A stretch of DNA of 64,000 nucleotides from Candidatus Omnitrophota bacterium (GTDB lineage Bacteria > Hinthialibacterota > Hinthialibacteria > OLB16): the NCBI GenBank assembly GCA_020632575.1, contig JACKFH010000020.1:4091-68090 (forward strand), read 5' to 3'. The position numbers and the translations under genes are program-made. The notes under the pieces were generated by a model that saw only the letters and a program-made list of their open reading frames with translations, did not search any database and had not been told where the DNA came from. Positions 16,044-25,320 of this stretch are shown piece after piece. Positions within the stretch are counted from its first letter, which is position 1, and every line of letters starts with the position of its first letter.

Positions 16044-17123
16044 TTATTCAAACCAACTTCGTGTGCGGTTACAGAAGGCGCAAACCGAAAGCATGACCGG
16101 GACTTCGACAAGGACTCCAACGACTGTAGCCAGGGCCGCTCCCGATTCTGGGCCGTACAGGGCGATGGCAGTCGCTACCGCGAGTTCGAAAAAGTTGCTG
16201 GCTCCGATCAATGCTCCGGGGGCGGCCACCGAATGCTCCACCCGAAACAACTTCATGAGGCCGTAGGCCAATGAGGAGTTGAAATAGACCTGAATCAAGA
16301 TAGGGATGGCGATCAGGATGACATGAAAGAAACGTCCCGTGATGTTGTCGGCTTGAAAGGCGAAGATGAGGACCAGGGTGGCGAGGAGCGCCACCACCGC
16401 GACAGGATGGAATCTTGGGAGGAAGGTATCGTTGAACCAAGTTTCGCCCTTAGATTTGATGAGCCAAATTCTGGAGATCGTTCCGGCGGCCAGTGGAATG
16501 ACAATAAAACAGATGACCGCATAGATCAAAACCACAAACGGAACGGTCAGGGCCGAAGCCCCCGCGATCAAGAAGGTGACAATCGGGGCGAACAAGAACA
16601 GCATGATGAGATCGTTGACCGAGACCTGAACCAAGGTGTAAGCCGGGTCGCCATCGGTCAGATAACTCCAGACAAACACCATCGCGGTGCAGGGAGCCGC
16701 CGAAAGGATGATGACCCCGGCGATGTACTGATCCGCCAACTCCGGGCCGATCAGGGGAAGGAAAAGATGTTTGAAAAAGAGCCACCCCAGGAAAGCCATG
16801 CTGAAGGGTTTGACCAGCCAGTTGACGAAGAGAGTGATGAGTAATCCTTTGGGTCTCTTTCCCACCTCCACAATCGATGAGAAGTCCACCTTGAGCATCA
16901 TGGGGTAGATCATCAGCCAGATGAGAATCGCGATGGGGATATTGATTTGGCTTCCGGCCCCAAACTCGATGTCCCGAAGGGTGTCCGTCAGACCGGGCAG
17001 CAGTTTCCCGACTCCCACACCCACAATCATGCAGAGGGCAACCCAAAGACTCAGGTAACGTTCGAAGATGTTGAGCCGCTTTGTCGTCGGCCCAGCCATT
17101 TCAATCGCGGCATCGTCAATCAC
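16044..17123 (-). CDS. acr3: Arsenite efflux transporter Acr3
   Basis: 359 residues from GTG 17123, which overlaps the arsC TGA by four bases. About ten TM helices of the BASS/Acr3 fold are visible. Diagnostic segments are ERYLSLWVALCMIVGVGVG (helix 1), IWLMIYPMMLKVDF, and the essential-cysteine region AAPCTAMVFVWSYLTDGDPAYTLVQ, then VSVNDLIMLFLFAPI. Acr3 expels As(III) using the proton gradient. Together with arsC directly upstream it forms the inorganic arsenate/arsenite core of the island and is expected to be controlled by the operator at 17618-17647. Confidence 0.95.
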   Translation of the reverse strand: MIDDAAIEMAGPTTKRLNIFERYLSLWVALCMIVGVGVGKLLPGLTDTLRDIEFGAGSQINIPIAILIWLMIYPMMLKVDFSSIVEVGKRPKGLLITLFVNWLVKPFSMAFLGWLFFKHLFLPLIGPELADQYIAGVIILSAAPCTAMVFVWSYLTDGDPAYTLVQVSVNDLIMLFLFAPIVTFLIAGASALTVPFVVLIYAVICFIVIPLAAGTISRIWLIKSKGETWFNDTFLPRFHPVAVVALLATLVLIFAFQADNITGRFFHVILIAIPILIQVYFNSSLAYGLMKLFRVEHSVAAPGALIGASNFFELAVATAIALYGPESGAALATVVGVLVEVPVMLSVCAFCNRTRSWFE

Positions 17124-17578
17124 ATGCTATCCCCCATATCCATGAGCGATTTCGGAAGTGTTTCCACAAACCTCCGGATTTCGTCGCGGACTCGACGATA
17201 GAGTTCGAACGCCTCTTCCTCGGTCCTGGCCTCTTTCGCCACACGTGGAGGGTCGTCGAACCCCCGGTGAATAACCCGCGCTTTTCCGGGGAAGACCGGA
17301 CAGGTTTCGTGGGCGTGGTCACAGACCGTGACCACATAGTCGAAGGGAATGTCAACGACTTCCTCCACTCGTTTGGAGCGGTGACCAGAGATGTCCACAC
17401 CCACTTCGGCCATCGCCTTGACCGCACTCGGGTTCAGCCCATGCGTCTCGATCCCCGCTGAATGCGCCTCGACCAGATCCGACTTCAGATGTCTGGCCCA
17501 CCCTTCGGCCATCTGGCTTCGGCAGGAGTTCCCGGTGCAGAGGAACAGAATATTCAATCTTGAGTTGCTTTCACTCAT
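17120..17578 (-). CDS. arsC: Arsenate reductase, thioredoxin-coupled LMW-phosphatase type
   Basis: 152 residues. The P-loop CTGNSCRSQMAEGWARH starts with nucleophile C14, and the redox pair lies at C86 (TVCDHAHETCPVFPG) and C93. The seven-residue spacing of the latter two is that of the pI258-type ArsC triad (C10/C82/C89). The enzyme reduces As(V) to As(III), recycled by thioredoxin. AAGGAACC precedes the ATG. It is the first gene of the arsC-acr3 operon behind a strong promoter and ArsR-type operator. Confidence 0.95.
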   Translation of the reverse strand: MSESNSRLNILFLCTGNSCRSQMAEGWARHLKSDLVEAHSAGIETHGLNPSAVKAMAEVGVDISGHRSKRVEEVVDIPFDYVVTVCDHAHETCPVFPGKARVIHRGFDDPPRVAKEARTEEEAFELYRRVRDEIRRFVETLPKSLMDMGDSM

Positions 17579-17617
17579 GGTTCCTTCTCAAGAGGGGTAT
17601 TCATCATCCCTGAAAGA

Positions 17618-17668
17618 TTTATACTTCGTCAGATGGCGAAGTATAAAAGGAGTTTGACAGAGTGTCAA
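17618..17668 (-). promoter_or_regulatory. arsC promoter with ArsR-type operator
   Basis: On the minus strand TTGACA (17663-17668), 17 bases, TATACT (17640-17645). The palindrome has 11-base perfect arms, TTTATACTTCG (17618-17628) and CGAAGTATAAA (17637-17647), with an 8-base centre, and covers the -10 box. Its core ACTTCG-N8-CGAAGT is identical to that at 10081-10100. The expected leader to arsC is about 55 bases. Confidence 0.9.
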
Positions 17669-17728
17669 TCCTAGGGATCGAGGCCACGGAATCGAAGGAA
17701 GGTATGAGATACCAAAGTGTTGGGATGT

Positions 17729-17953
17729 CTATATGAAGGTTCGAGCCCAGGGTGTTTCATTGGCGACTTCCCACGTTTCCTCAATCAATCCTCTTCTGAC
17801 CTCCACTTTGTTCCATCCCGACGAATCAATGTTCTGGCGAGCCTTGTCAATCATCTCATCAGTCATGTCGATTCCGATGACGTGGCCTGTTGGGTCGACT
17901 TTCTTGGCCGCGATCAACAAGTCGATTCCAGCTCCGGAGGCAAATGCTGCCAC
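17729..17953 (-). pseudogene. Relic of arsenite S-adenosylmethyltransferase (arsM)
   Basis: In one frame the stretch SGAGIDLLIAAKKVDPTG, then HVIGIDMTDEMIDKARQNI and VEVRRGLIEE is readable. This is the SAM-binding motif I region and following strand of ArsM-type methyltransferases. The part before it (including the N-terminal Cys region) and everything after LIEE, including the catalytic cysteines, are missing or out of frame; the frame ends in unrelated ETPWARTFI. It lies upstream of the arsC promoter, in the 400-base gap before the CotH gene, where nothing else is recognisable. Confidence 0.75.
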
Positions 17954-18058
17954 GCATTACATCCGGGAAGTCTTGAAGGCGCTTGAATCCGCTGGCAGCA
18001 CAATTTGCGAGTCTCAATGGGGTTCATGCCGAGGAAGGACCTCGATGTGATTTTTAGA

Positions 18059-21000
18059 TCAATAGAGAAACCAATTTGAGACGGAAGAGGGGCCCGGATT
18101 TGGCGCGGGGCAGACACTGACTCCATCGTTCACGGATCCCGGCGTGCCGGTGTCCAAATTCGACCCGAAGGCGCTTGTCTGGTAGGTCCATGTCGTGACT
18201 GGGCCCTCGCAGTAACCCTCGGACATTCCGATTCCGCGTCCTGGAGTGGCAGCCAAAGTGACCGGCGTCACAATGGTTATTCCGGAAGCCTCATAGTTCT
18301 CGTACCCAATAGAATGAATCACCACACCCGCATTTATGAGGATAATCTCGTCTCCGCCATTTCCCAAAGTGATGTCTGTCCCATAGACGTAGTCCGGTGA
18401 GATGCCGCCATTCAGGTTCATGTCCCCAGATTCCGCGAGGACCGCGTGAGAATCACCCGGGATGATGAGAGGGCCTCCATTGTCGATCGTATGAGAATCG
18501 CTCTCATTGTCCCGAATCTCCCAACCATTGATGTCGATGCCGGATTCGGTCGTGTTGTAAATCTCAAACCATTCCTTACCTGCGTCATCGCCGTTAGCGT
18601 TCGCGAGAAACTCACTAATGATGATTTCCCCGGGTTGTGCGGTTTGAATCTGGAACAGTTTCTCATTTTGGGCGCTCCAGTTGTTTCCATTTTTGGTGCG
18701 CGCTCTGACGATTGTGTTTTGGGTGAACACGATTTGCGGATCGGCGTTCGGTCGAGTCGCCTCGAGATTCAAATCGAAACTGATATCCGAACTCGTGTCG
18801 GCAATCTGGTGGATTTCCACAGTAACGATGTTGTCGCCTTCATTCAGGAAGGTCGGCGAGATCCCACTGAAGGTCGTATTCGAATTCTCACCTTGGATAT
18901 TGGCGCGAGTTTCGAAATTAATGGGTCCATCCGGCATGAAAATCCGATCGACTTCTTGGCCATTGATGTACACGACCGCGCCGTCATCGTGAACCAAATC
19001 AATGGAGAGGTCGATAATCTCTGAGACTTGCGACACAGTGAATTTGTGTCTGAAATAGGCCGTTCGTTGACCAATGACTCTCGGGCCGATGTTCGTGGTT
19101 TCGTCGCCCTCACCAAAACCAAGCTGGCTCGGACCAGATCCCCATGAACTATCATCGAAGTCATAGGCTCTCCATGCGGTTCCTTGGTCGGAGCCATCAT
19201 AGAGGTATTTCCATATCGAATCTGACATCTGGACAATCGATTCGGTGATGGGACCTCCGGAAGGGTCATAAGTGATCGCATTGGGGTTGATCGCTCCTCC
19301 CTGTAGCCGAGGGTCCGATCCATCCAGAGTATAATAAATGGTTCCGAGCACCCCCGATGGCTTACTGATTTCGAGCGATTCGCCCGGATCGACGGGACCC
19401 GCCGGGGGATTGAAGATTGGAGGTCGTTCCGCAAAACGATTGGCGATTTCGCCATCCAGCCAGTCCAGGCGATTGGCGATCCACGTTTTGAAAAGGTCGA
19501 CTTCAGTCGGAAACGGATTCGGATAGAATTTGGTTTGCGGCCTGCTCATCGCTTCACTCATCAGGGCCGCTTTTTCATCGATATAGGCCAGGGTTCGTGC
19601 GGTATTCAAAGCATTTTCCCGATGCCCGAACCAACGATCGGCAAGCGCCATTTTGTATTCGAGATATTCCTGAAGTCTTTGATGCCATTTCCCAAAAATT
19701 TCTCCGTTGAGTTTCCAGATGTCATAGGGTTTATCGTAATCGCCCGCGTTGTTGTGGAAGGAGCGATCAAAGTCCCAAGGAGGACCCGAATGAATTTTCC
19801 CATTACGGTCTTTATGAGCGAAATAACTCCCCCAGAAGGCGTCATTATCGAGACCGATTTGTTCGACAAAACCGTGATCGATCCAGGACTCCACATCAAC
19901 GTAATCGGAGTATTTGGGTCCCGCCCCGGGGTAATAAGCGCTTCCCGTATTTTGCCAAAGCACCGCATGAAATTCGTTGATATGGCTTTCGATCCAATCG
20001 ATCTGCTGGTCCGTAACGTCGGAAGGGGAAGGCTCGGCAAGAATCGGTTTTCCGGCTCCGGCAGTGTGGATTCCATACGGGCCGGTTTCCAGACCATCAA
20101 GCAATGTGTCGCCAGGATCCAGTTTGTCGCTCTTAATGATGTACCCACCTGAGATTTCGGGCTTTTGATTATCAGTGGGATCGAGTTTCGCAACGTCAAC
20201 TCGATTATTATCACGCTTGATTTTCTCACGGAGGACAAAAAGGCCTTTATAATCGTTTGGAGCAATGTCGCCGCCGTCTGTATTTAAATAAACTTCCGCA
20301 TATCGCTGCCGCGGCGCGTAGTGTCCCATATCCCTGAACCACTTAAATGCGATTTCATTCTTGAGTAATGAGTAGTCGATCACGTCGAACGAGACGATCC
20401 AGTCCGACTCAGCGGGCATCCCGAGAAGGGGCGTCTCATTGTCCTGTCGGTGTTCATCCTGTATCTCAAGCGCGTAATGACCCTGACCATAAGTGCTTTC
20501 CCCGCGCCTTCGGATTTCACCCCATCCCTCGAAATGTTCGGGACCGGTGATCTCAGCTCGGCCACTTTGGGCGTCGGTGTCGATAATCACGATTCGACAG
20601 TCGATGTATGGGTCAAGATCCGGATCGTCATTGAGATTGGGGAGGTCCTCGCCAAGCGTATCGAGGACGATGATCGGTAGGTTCGAGTTGAAAGAGGCCA
20701 CGGATGGATCGATGAAGACATAGGTTTCAATCCGGGTGTCGGAAGGCTCATAGTCTGTCCTGAACCCAGTCGCGAGCAGAGTGGTCAAACTCTCGATATG
20801 AATGGGACTCGAGTAATCCGTCCCGTTAACGAGGCTGGGCACAGTCCCATCGGTTGTGTAACGAATAACGGCTCCGGCGGTTTCGCAAGTCAGGATCACA
20901 TCGACAGCGTCAACATAGCAACCGCCTTTCACACTGACATCGGGTCGTGCAACCACCCCGAGAAACGGCCCGATCCCGGCGGAGTTGGCGGCTCCGGGTG

Positions 21001-21499
21001 TCGGGGTCTCCAATAACTCATAGAGACCCATCGCAAGTCCATAAGTGAGGTCCGTACCGATCGGCGGAAAACTGGGGTTGAACTCTTGTCCGATTGTCAC
21101 CCCATCGGGCATCACCAGAGCGAGATACTCTCCTTCGCTTTTCAATTTAAAATTCGTATGGAGTTCATTCCCCGGTGTCGCACGATTCTTGTCCGACGTG
21201 AAGACAACAAGATAGGAATCAGCCGCGATCGTTTCGGCGGGAAATCGCCATTTCACTAGATCCACTTGGCTATCGGTCATAAACCATCCGTCCAGATCGA
21301 TGGATCCCGGGCCGGGATTATAGATCTCCACCCAATCAGGGTAGTCTCCATCCTCATCGGCTAGGGTCGCGGAGTTGGAAGCCATAATCTCATTGATCAC
21401 GGGCGTCGATGCCTGAACATCGGGGTAACGGCAAGTAACCGCGAGAGCAATCGATATTGACAGAAGAGCAAGTGGGGAATAGTGCAATCGAATATTCAT
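18059..21499 (-). CDS. Secreted CotH-kinase/lamin-tail protein with C-terminal WxLY tag
   Basis: 1146 residues: signal peptide (res 1-31), lamin-tail domain 1 (VINEIMASNSATLADEDGDYPDWVEIYN, ~34-150), a chitobiase-C-terminal-like beta domain (VKGGCYVDAVDVILTCETAG..., ~190-265), a CotH kinase-like domain (~275-640, with the GPPWDFDRSF motif), another chitobiase-like strand pair (IYYTLDGSDPR), a jelly-roll-like segment (~750-930) and lamin-tail domain 2 (IISEFLANANGDDAGKEWFEIYN, ~990-1110). It ends GPSSVSNWFLY. CotH proteins phosphorylate or decorate surface proteins; in environmental bacteria the domain occurs in large exported proteins. The end matches three other exported proteins here and may be a sorting signal. 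Confidence 0.88.
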   Translation of the reverse strand: MNIRLHYSPLALLSISIALAVTCRYPDVQASTPVINEIMASNSATLADEDGDYPDWVEIYNPGPGSIDLDGWFMTDSQVDLVKWRFPAETIAADSYLVVFTSDKNRATPGNELHTNFKLKSEGEYLALVMPDGVTIGQEFNPSFPPIGTDLTYGLAMGLYELLETPTPGAANSAGIGPFLGVVARPDVSVKGGCYVDAVDVILTCETAGAVIRYTTDGTVPSLVNGTDYSSPIHIESLTTLLATGFRTDYEPSDTRIETYVFIDPSVASFNSNLPIIVLDTLGEDLPNLNDDPDLDPYIDCRIVIIDTDAQSGRAEITGPEHFEGWGEIRRRGESTYGQGHYALEIQDEHRQDNETPLLGMPAESDWIVSFDVIDYSLLKNEIAFKWFRDMGHYAPRQRYAEVYLNTDGGDIAPNDYKGLFVLREKIKRDNNRVDVAKLDPTDNQKPEISGGYIIKSDKLDPGDTLLDGLETGPYGIHTAGAGKPILAEPSPSDVTDQQIDWIESHINEFHAVLWQNTGSAYYPGAGPKYSDYVDVESWIDHGFVEQIGLDNDAFWGSYFAHKDRNGKIHSGPPWDFDRSFHNNAGDYDKPYDIWKLNGEIFGKWHQRLQEYLEYKMALADRWFGHRENALNTARTLAYIDEKAALMSEAMSRPQTKFYPNPFPTEVDLFKTWIANRLDWLDGEIANRFAERPPIFNPPAGPVDPGESLEISKPSGVLGTIYYTLDGSDPRLQGGAINPNAITYDPSGGPITESIVQMSDSIWKYLYDGSDQGTAWRAYDFDDSSWGSGPSQLGFGEGDETTNIGPRVIGQRTAYFRHKFTVSQVSEIIDLSIDLVHDDGAVVYINGQEVDRIFMPDGPINFETRANIQGENSNTTFSGISPTFLNEGDNIVTVEIHQIADTSSDISFDLNLEATRPNADPQIVFTQNTIVRARTKNGNNWSAQNEKLFQIQTAQPGEIIISEFLANANGDDAGKEWFEIYNTTESGIDINGWEIRDNESDSHTIDNGGPLIIPGDSHAVLAESGDMNLNGGISPDYVYGTDITLGNGGDEIILINAGVVIHSIGYENYEASGITIVTPVTLAATPGRGIGMSEGYCEGPVTTWTYQTSAFGSNLDTGTPGSVNDGVSVCPAPNPGPSSVSNWFLY

Positions 21500-21564
21500 G
21501 ATTTAAATGTTCAGTGAAATTCTTCCAATAATGGCTCTTGAACCGGTCATCGTTTTTGTGTCAG

Positions 21565-23553
21565 CTAATCGAGATTTAGGGTTTGACAGATTTCGTTCAG
21601 TCGATCGGGCTCCTGGATATAACGGAGCCATGTAACGTAGAGACCGAGAAGCGCCACGAGGGCGATCGCGACACAAACAAGGGCGGCTGTCCAGTTTTGG
21701 ATGACCATCAGCATCGGCGCGAGAAAAATCATGATCTGAAACGTGAGTGCGAATGGAACGGCTGTCAGGTCGCGGCGGTGTTCGGCGCTTATCGCGTCGC
21801 GAATTCCCGGTTCGAGGCGTTTCTTAAGCGGACCCCAAAAACCGAAGGGCCGAGTTTTACAGTAGAATTCTTCGAGCACTTCATCGGAGGTGGGCGGGGT
21901 GAGCAGAGCTCCCGTCACGGACCCGACAAGACCCACGGAGCCGATGGTCAATAATTGCCAGTTGGAGGTCAGGTCGGGCCAGAGGGCTCGTTGTGCGAGG
22001 GCGGCAATCAAACCCGCTGTCATCCCGATTGCAAAACCCCCGCCGTTGAAGCGCCACCAGTAAAGTCGCAGGATCAGGGGTAACATCATTCCTCCGCCAA
22101 GTCCCATAATGATCCAATCCCAGATGTCATTGATGCTTTTGATTGAGTAGGCAAAGAGAAACCCAATGCCCACTATCGCGGCGATGAAGATCCAGGTGGC
22201 GATGAGCATCTCTCTCATCCGAGCGTGGGGGCGCAGATGTTTCTGGTAGATATCGCGGACAAACATACCGGCAGTGGTGTTGACCGTCGTGTCGAACGTC
22301 GACATGGATGCCGCCAAAAGAGCGATCAGCAAAAGGCCGCGCAGACCAGTCGGAATATCGAAAAGGAGCACAGCGGGCATGATGCGTTCCGGATTGATGG
22401 AACCGTTGTAACTGACGAGGAGGAGTTTTTGTTTCCAATCTTCCCCAAGGATCTGAGAGAGAGAGGTGATGAGCTCTTTCGGGTAAGCCGCGGCATTGTA
22501 AATGATCCCAGAAGTCACTGCTTGCCAGTTTTCTTCAGTGACATTCTGAACATTTGCTTTGATGGTGTCCGCCGCGGAAACTATAGCGCTATGCTCTGGG
22601 AAGAGACTGCCAACAAGATAGATGCCGAGGACGGCGATCCCCATCATCATGGGCCAACGAACCGAGATGAGGCAGGTCCAAAGGAATGAAAGTTTGGCGC
22701 ATTCCGCGTCGTTCTTTGCTCCAAAATATTTCGGGTCATCGCCGGTCCCCATTCCGAAAAAGATGTTTCTCATGAGATAAATCGAAGCAAACAGAATCAA
22801 CGATTCATAAGCCTCATATCCGACAGGCATGTAGGTGTGCCAATGTGGGGCGGCCTCTAACCATTGTGAGTTTCCGGTGACTCGCTCCGCAACCGCCGCC
22901 AAACTGGTCCCATCTTCGATGCGATTGACGGCCAATGCGGTGATGATGATCACTGCGATGATGATGATGGCCGATTGAATAAAATCGGTGAGAACGACCC
23001 CATAGAAACCCGAAAACATGGTGTATATGGAAGCGACGAATACGAGCATGAAGGCGCATTGAGGAGGCGTGAAAGGAAGGAACATGGAAAGGAAGAGACC
23101 GACGCCGACAATGAGGTATGCCAACATGCCAATGGTCATGATGATGGCGGAAATGGCTTTTACCAGTTGCGCAAAACGTCCACCGGGACCGTCACCGAAG
23201 CGGAAAATCATCCACTCGGCGCCCGTAAGGCAGCCGGAGCGACGGTGCCACTTTCCGGTCCACAGCATCATGGTCACTAGGACTAGAACAGCGCCGCCTC
23301 GGAACTCGATGAAGAGACCTCGGGGTCCGAGCATGTAAAGGAAGGAGACGATTACCATGGTGCCGGCTACATCCAGGAAAGAAGCCATGCCGGAAACGCC
23401 TAGCACCCACCAGGGCAGGTTCCGACCGCCAACAATGTAGTCCTCAAGACTTTCCGACGCCTTCTTCTTGAGCCAAAAACCTAATCCGAGTAGAAGAAAA
23501 AGGTAGAGGCCAATGATGAGATAATCGAAGTGATTCAGGTAATCAGTAGCCAT
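21565..23553 (-). CDS. Sodium:solute symporter (SSS family)
   Basis: 662 residues with about 14 hydrophobic helices. The start (YLIIGLYLFLLLGLGFWLKKKASESLEDYIVGGRNLPWWVLG) is the canonical SSS N-terminus: helix, then the S-x2-DY-x2-GGR-x-LPWW motif. Further SSS segments are SGFYGVVLTDFIQSAIII and AASMSTFDTTVNTTAGMFVRDIYQKHLRP near the sodium site. The C-terminus adds two more helices after a cytoplasmic stretch. Placed between sulfatase and CotH genes in a glycan locus, it probably imports a released sugar or uronate, but the substrate cannot be read from sequence. Confidence 0.92.
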   Translation of the reverse strand: MATDYLNHFDYLIIGLYLFLLLGLGFWLKKKASESLEDYIVGGRNLPWWVLGVSGMASFLDVAGTMVIVSFLYMLGPRGLFIEFRGGAVLVLVTMMLWTGKWHRRSGCLTGAEWMIFRFGDGPGGRFAQLVKAISAIIMTIGMLAYLIVGVGLFLSMFLPFTPPQCAFMLVFVASIYTMFSGFYGVVLTDFIQSAIIIIAVIIITALAVNRIEDGTSLAAVAERVTGNSQWLEAAPHWHTYMPVGYEAYESLILFASIYLMRNIFFGMGTGDDPKYFGAKNDAECAKLSFLWTCLISVRWPMMMGIAVLGIYLVGSLFPEHSAIVSAADTIKANVQNVTEENWQAVTSGIIYNAAAYPKELITSLSQILGEDWKQKLLLVSYNGSINPERIMPAVLLFDIPTGLRGLLLIALLAASMSTFDTTVNTTAGMFVRDIYQKHLRPHARMREMLIATWIFIAAIVGIGFLFAYSIKSINDIWDWIIMGLGGGMMLPLILRLYWWRFNGGGFAIGMTAGLIAALAQRALWPDLTSNWQLLTIGSVGLVGSVTGALLTPPTSDEVLEEFYCKTRPFGFWGPLKKRLEPGIRDAISAEHRRDLTAVPFALTFQIMIFLAPMLMVIQNWTAALVCVAIALVALLGLYVTWLRYIQEPDRLNEICQTLNLD

Positions 23554-23630
23554 GGATTCTGTGTTTTAATCAAAGTCGACCACTTTATTGGGCATTGGAT
23601 CGGCACTTCCATCCTCGTGCCGGAATATGA

Positions 23631-25259
23631 TTAGGCCACTGGCCGCAATTTGATGCTCTTCAAATTCGGGTCTTCCACTTTCGCCATCCAGTCAACAAGC
23701 ATCGACTTGAGTCGTTCTGCTTGGGTTTTGTATTCAAGTCGTTTCGGGTTGCGACCAATGAGGTTGTCGATTTCGAGCGGATCTGATTCCAAGTCGTAGA
23801 GTCCGTCGAGCGATGGCATGTCCGCAGTGCGGCCAAACATGAGTTTCCAACGGCCATCGTAGACCATGTAGCCGGGAACCGCGCTTTGCTCCCACTCGCC
23901 AATCACATAATCGCGAGTCGCTTTTGGATCATCCACCAAGGAGCGCAAACTCTCTCCGTCAGTGGAGACAGGTGGCGCCTCCAGGTAATCAAGGATAGTG
24001 GCGTGCAAGTCAAGCAAACTGACCGGAGTATCAACGACACGTCCCGCGGGGATTTTGCCAGGCAGCCTCATGAGAAGTGGAATATGGGCCGACTCCTCAT
24101 AGAACATGTTCTTCTCACGAAAGCCATGGGCTCCCAACATTTCACCGTGATCCGAGGTGAATATAACCAAGGTGTTGTCCGCCTCACCGATGGCCTCGAG
24201 TTTTTGGAGAATCTTGCCAATCCAATCATCGATCTCTCGAATCAGTCCGAAATAGTTTGACATCATATAACGAATTAATTTGGGATCGCTGTATTCGGGC
24301 GCCTGGTGATGTTTCGCTGAATCCTTGTAGGGAGAGTTCTCTTTAGAATCATTGAGGCTCTTCGATGGTCGCATCTCCTCCAATGGGTGCATCCCGTGGT
24401 AGGGCTTTGTGGGCGTCATCGGCGCATGGGGCAGATGAAAACTGCAAGTAATGGAGAAAGGTTTTCCTTTGGCTCGCTCTAGCGCATCGATCGTTTCCTT
24501 CGCTTGTTGCGCGGTGATGGAGAACTCCGCAGGGATATCCAGACGTCCATGGATATCCGGTTGAATGGGTTTGACCCTCTCACCCTTGGAATTCAAATAA
24601 TATTCGGAAGGGGCCATGCCGTGACGCTTGTCGATGGGATCGGTCTTGTAAGGCCGAGCACTGTAAGTGTCGATCTGTTCACCCGGTTCGGCCTTCCTTC
24701 GGGGCACTTGATTCCGCTCTAAGAAATCCAAAAAATGCGTGCGCATCCCGGGCCCGAGAACTGTCCGCCCTTGTCCCGCAACAGTGACAGGATTCTTGTA
24801 GCATTTTGCTCGCATCTCGGGCGTGTGCCACTTCCCGAAAAACTCGGCATGGTAGCCATGGTCGCTGAGGATTTCGTCATACGTGCGCAAATCACGGATC
24901 GGCGAGTTGGGTCCATGGGCAACGTCGTAAGCCTCTCGGTTGGAGGGGGTCGCCGTGTGCGAAAAGGCGCATCCGGTCAACAAACTTGTTCGAGCCGGAC
25001 CACAGACGGCGCAATGGGTGTAGGCTTTGGTAAATCGAACGCCTTCCTTTGCAATACGATCCATGTTTGGGGTCTGAAGCGGGGAGGAGCCGGCGCAACT
25101 CATGGCATCGAAACGCTGCTGGTCCGTGATGATGAAAAGCAGATTGGTTTTCCTGCCAGCCGGATTCGATAAAGCGGCGGTCGAAGAAAGGAGAGATGCA
25201 CCCAGGCCGGCGCCGACGCTGTGTCGAATGAAGTTCCTACGATTGAGTTTGTCGGTCAT
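23631..25259 (-). CDS. Tat-exported sulfatase (formylglycine type)
   Basis: 542 residues from ATG 25259, which puts a twin-arginine leader first (LNRRNFIRHSVGAGLGASLL). The metal-site strand LLFIITDQQRFDAM and sulfatase signature CAVCGPARTSLLTG follow; the second Cys, in C-G-P-A-R, is the one converted to formylglycine. VIFTSDHGEMLGAHG holds the C-terminal metal ligands. It hydrolyses sulfate esters, probably on a glycan given the GH38, GH99-like and symporter neighbours. The frame can be extended to 25358, but that would place the Tat motif too far in. Confidence 0.92.
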   Translation of the reverse strand: MTDKLNRRNFIRHSVGAGLGASLLSSTAALSNPAGRKTNLLFIITDQQRFDAMSCAGSSPLQTPNMDRIAKEGVRFTKAYTHCAVCGPARTSLLTGCAFSHTATPSNREAYDVAHGPNSPIRDLRTYDEILSDHGYHAEFFGKWHTPEMRAKCYKNPVTVAGQGRTVLGPGMRTHFLDFLERNQVPRRKAEPGEQIDTYSARPYKTDPIDKRHGMAPSEYYLNSKGERVKPIQPDIHGRLDIPAEFSITAQQAKETIDALERAKGKPFSITCSFHLPHAPMTPTKPYHGMHPLEEMRPSKSLNDSKENSPYKDSAKHHQAPEYSDPKLIRYMMSNYFGLIREIDDWIGKILQKLEAIGEADNTLVIFTSDHGEMLGAHGFREKNMFYEESAHIPLLMRLPGKIPAGRVVDTPVSLLDLHATILDYLEAPPVSTDGESLRSLVDDPKATRDYVIGEWEQSAVPGYMVYDGRWKLMFGRTADMPSLDGLYDLESDPLEIDNLIGRNPKRLEYKTQAERLKSMLVDWMAKVEDPNLKSIKLRPVA

Positions 25260-25320
25260 TCCATCCTTGCCTCTTCGATTATTACCGTGTTTTGTATGGA
25301 TGCACTTTGGAACCGTGATT

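Noticed and set aside
17914..18126. 70-codon minus-strand frame upstream of the arsM relic
   Set aside because: It runs into the arsM fragment in another frame and has no match to the ArsM N-terminus.
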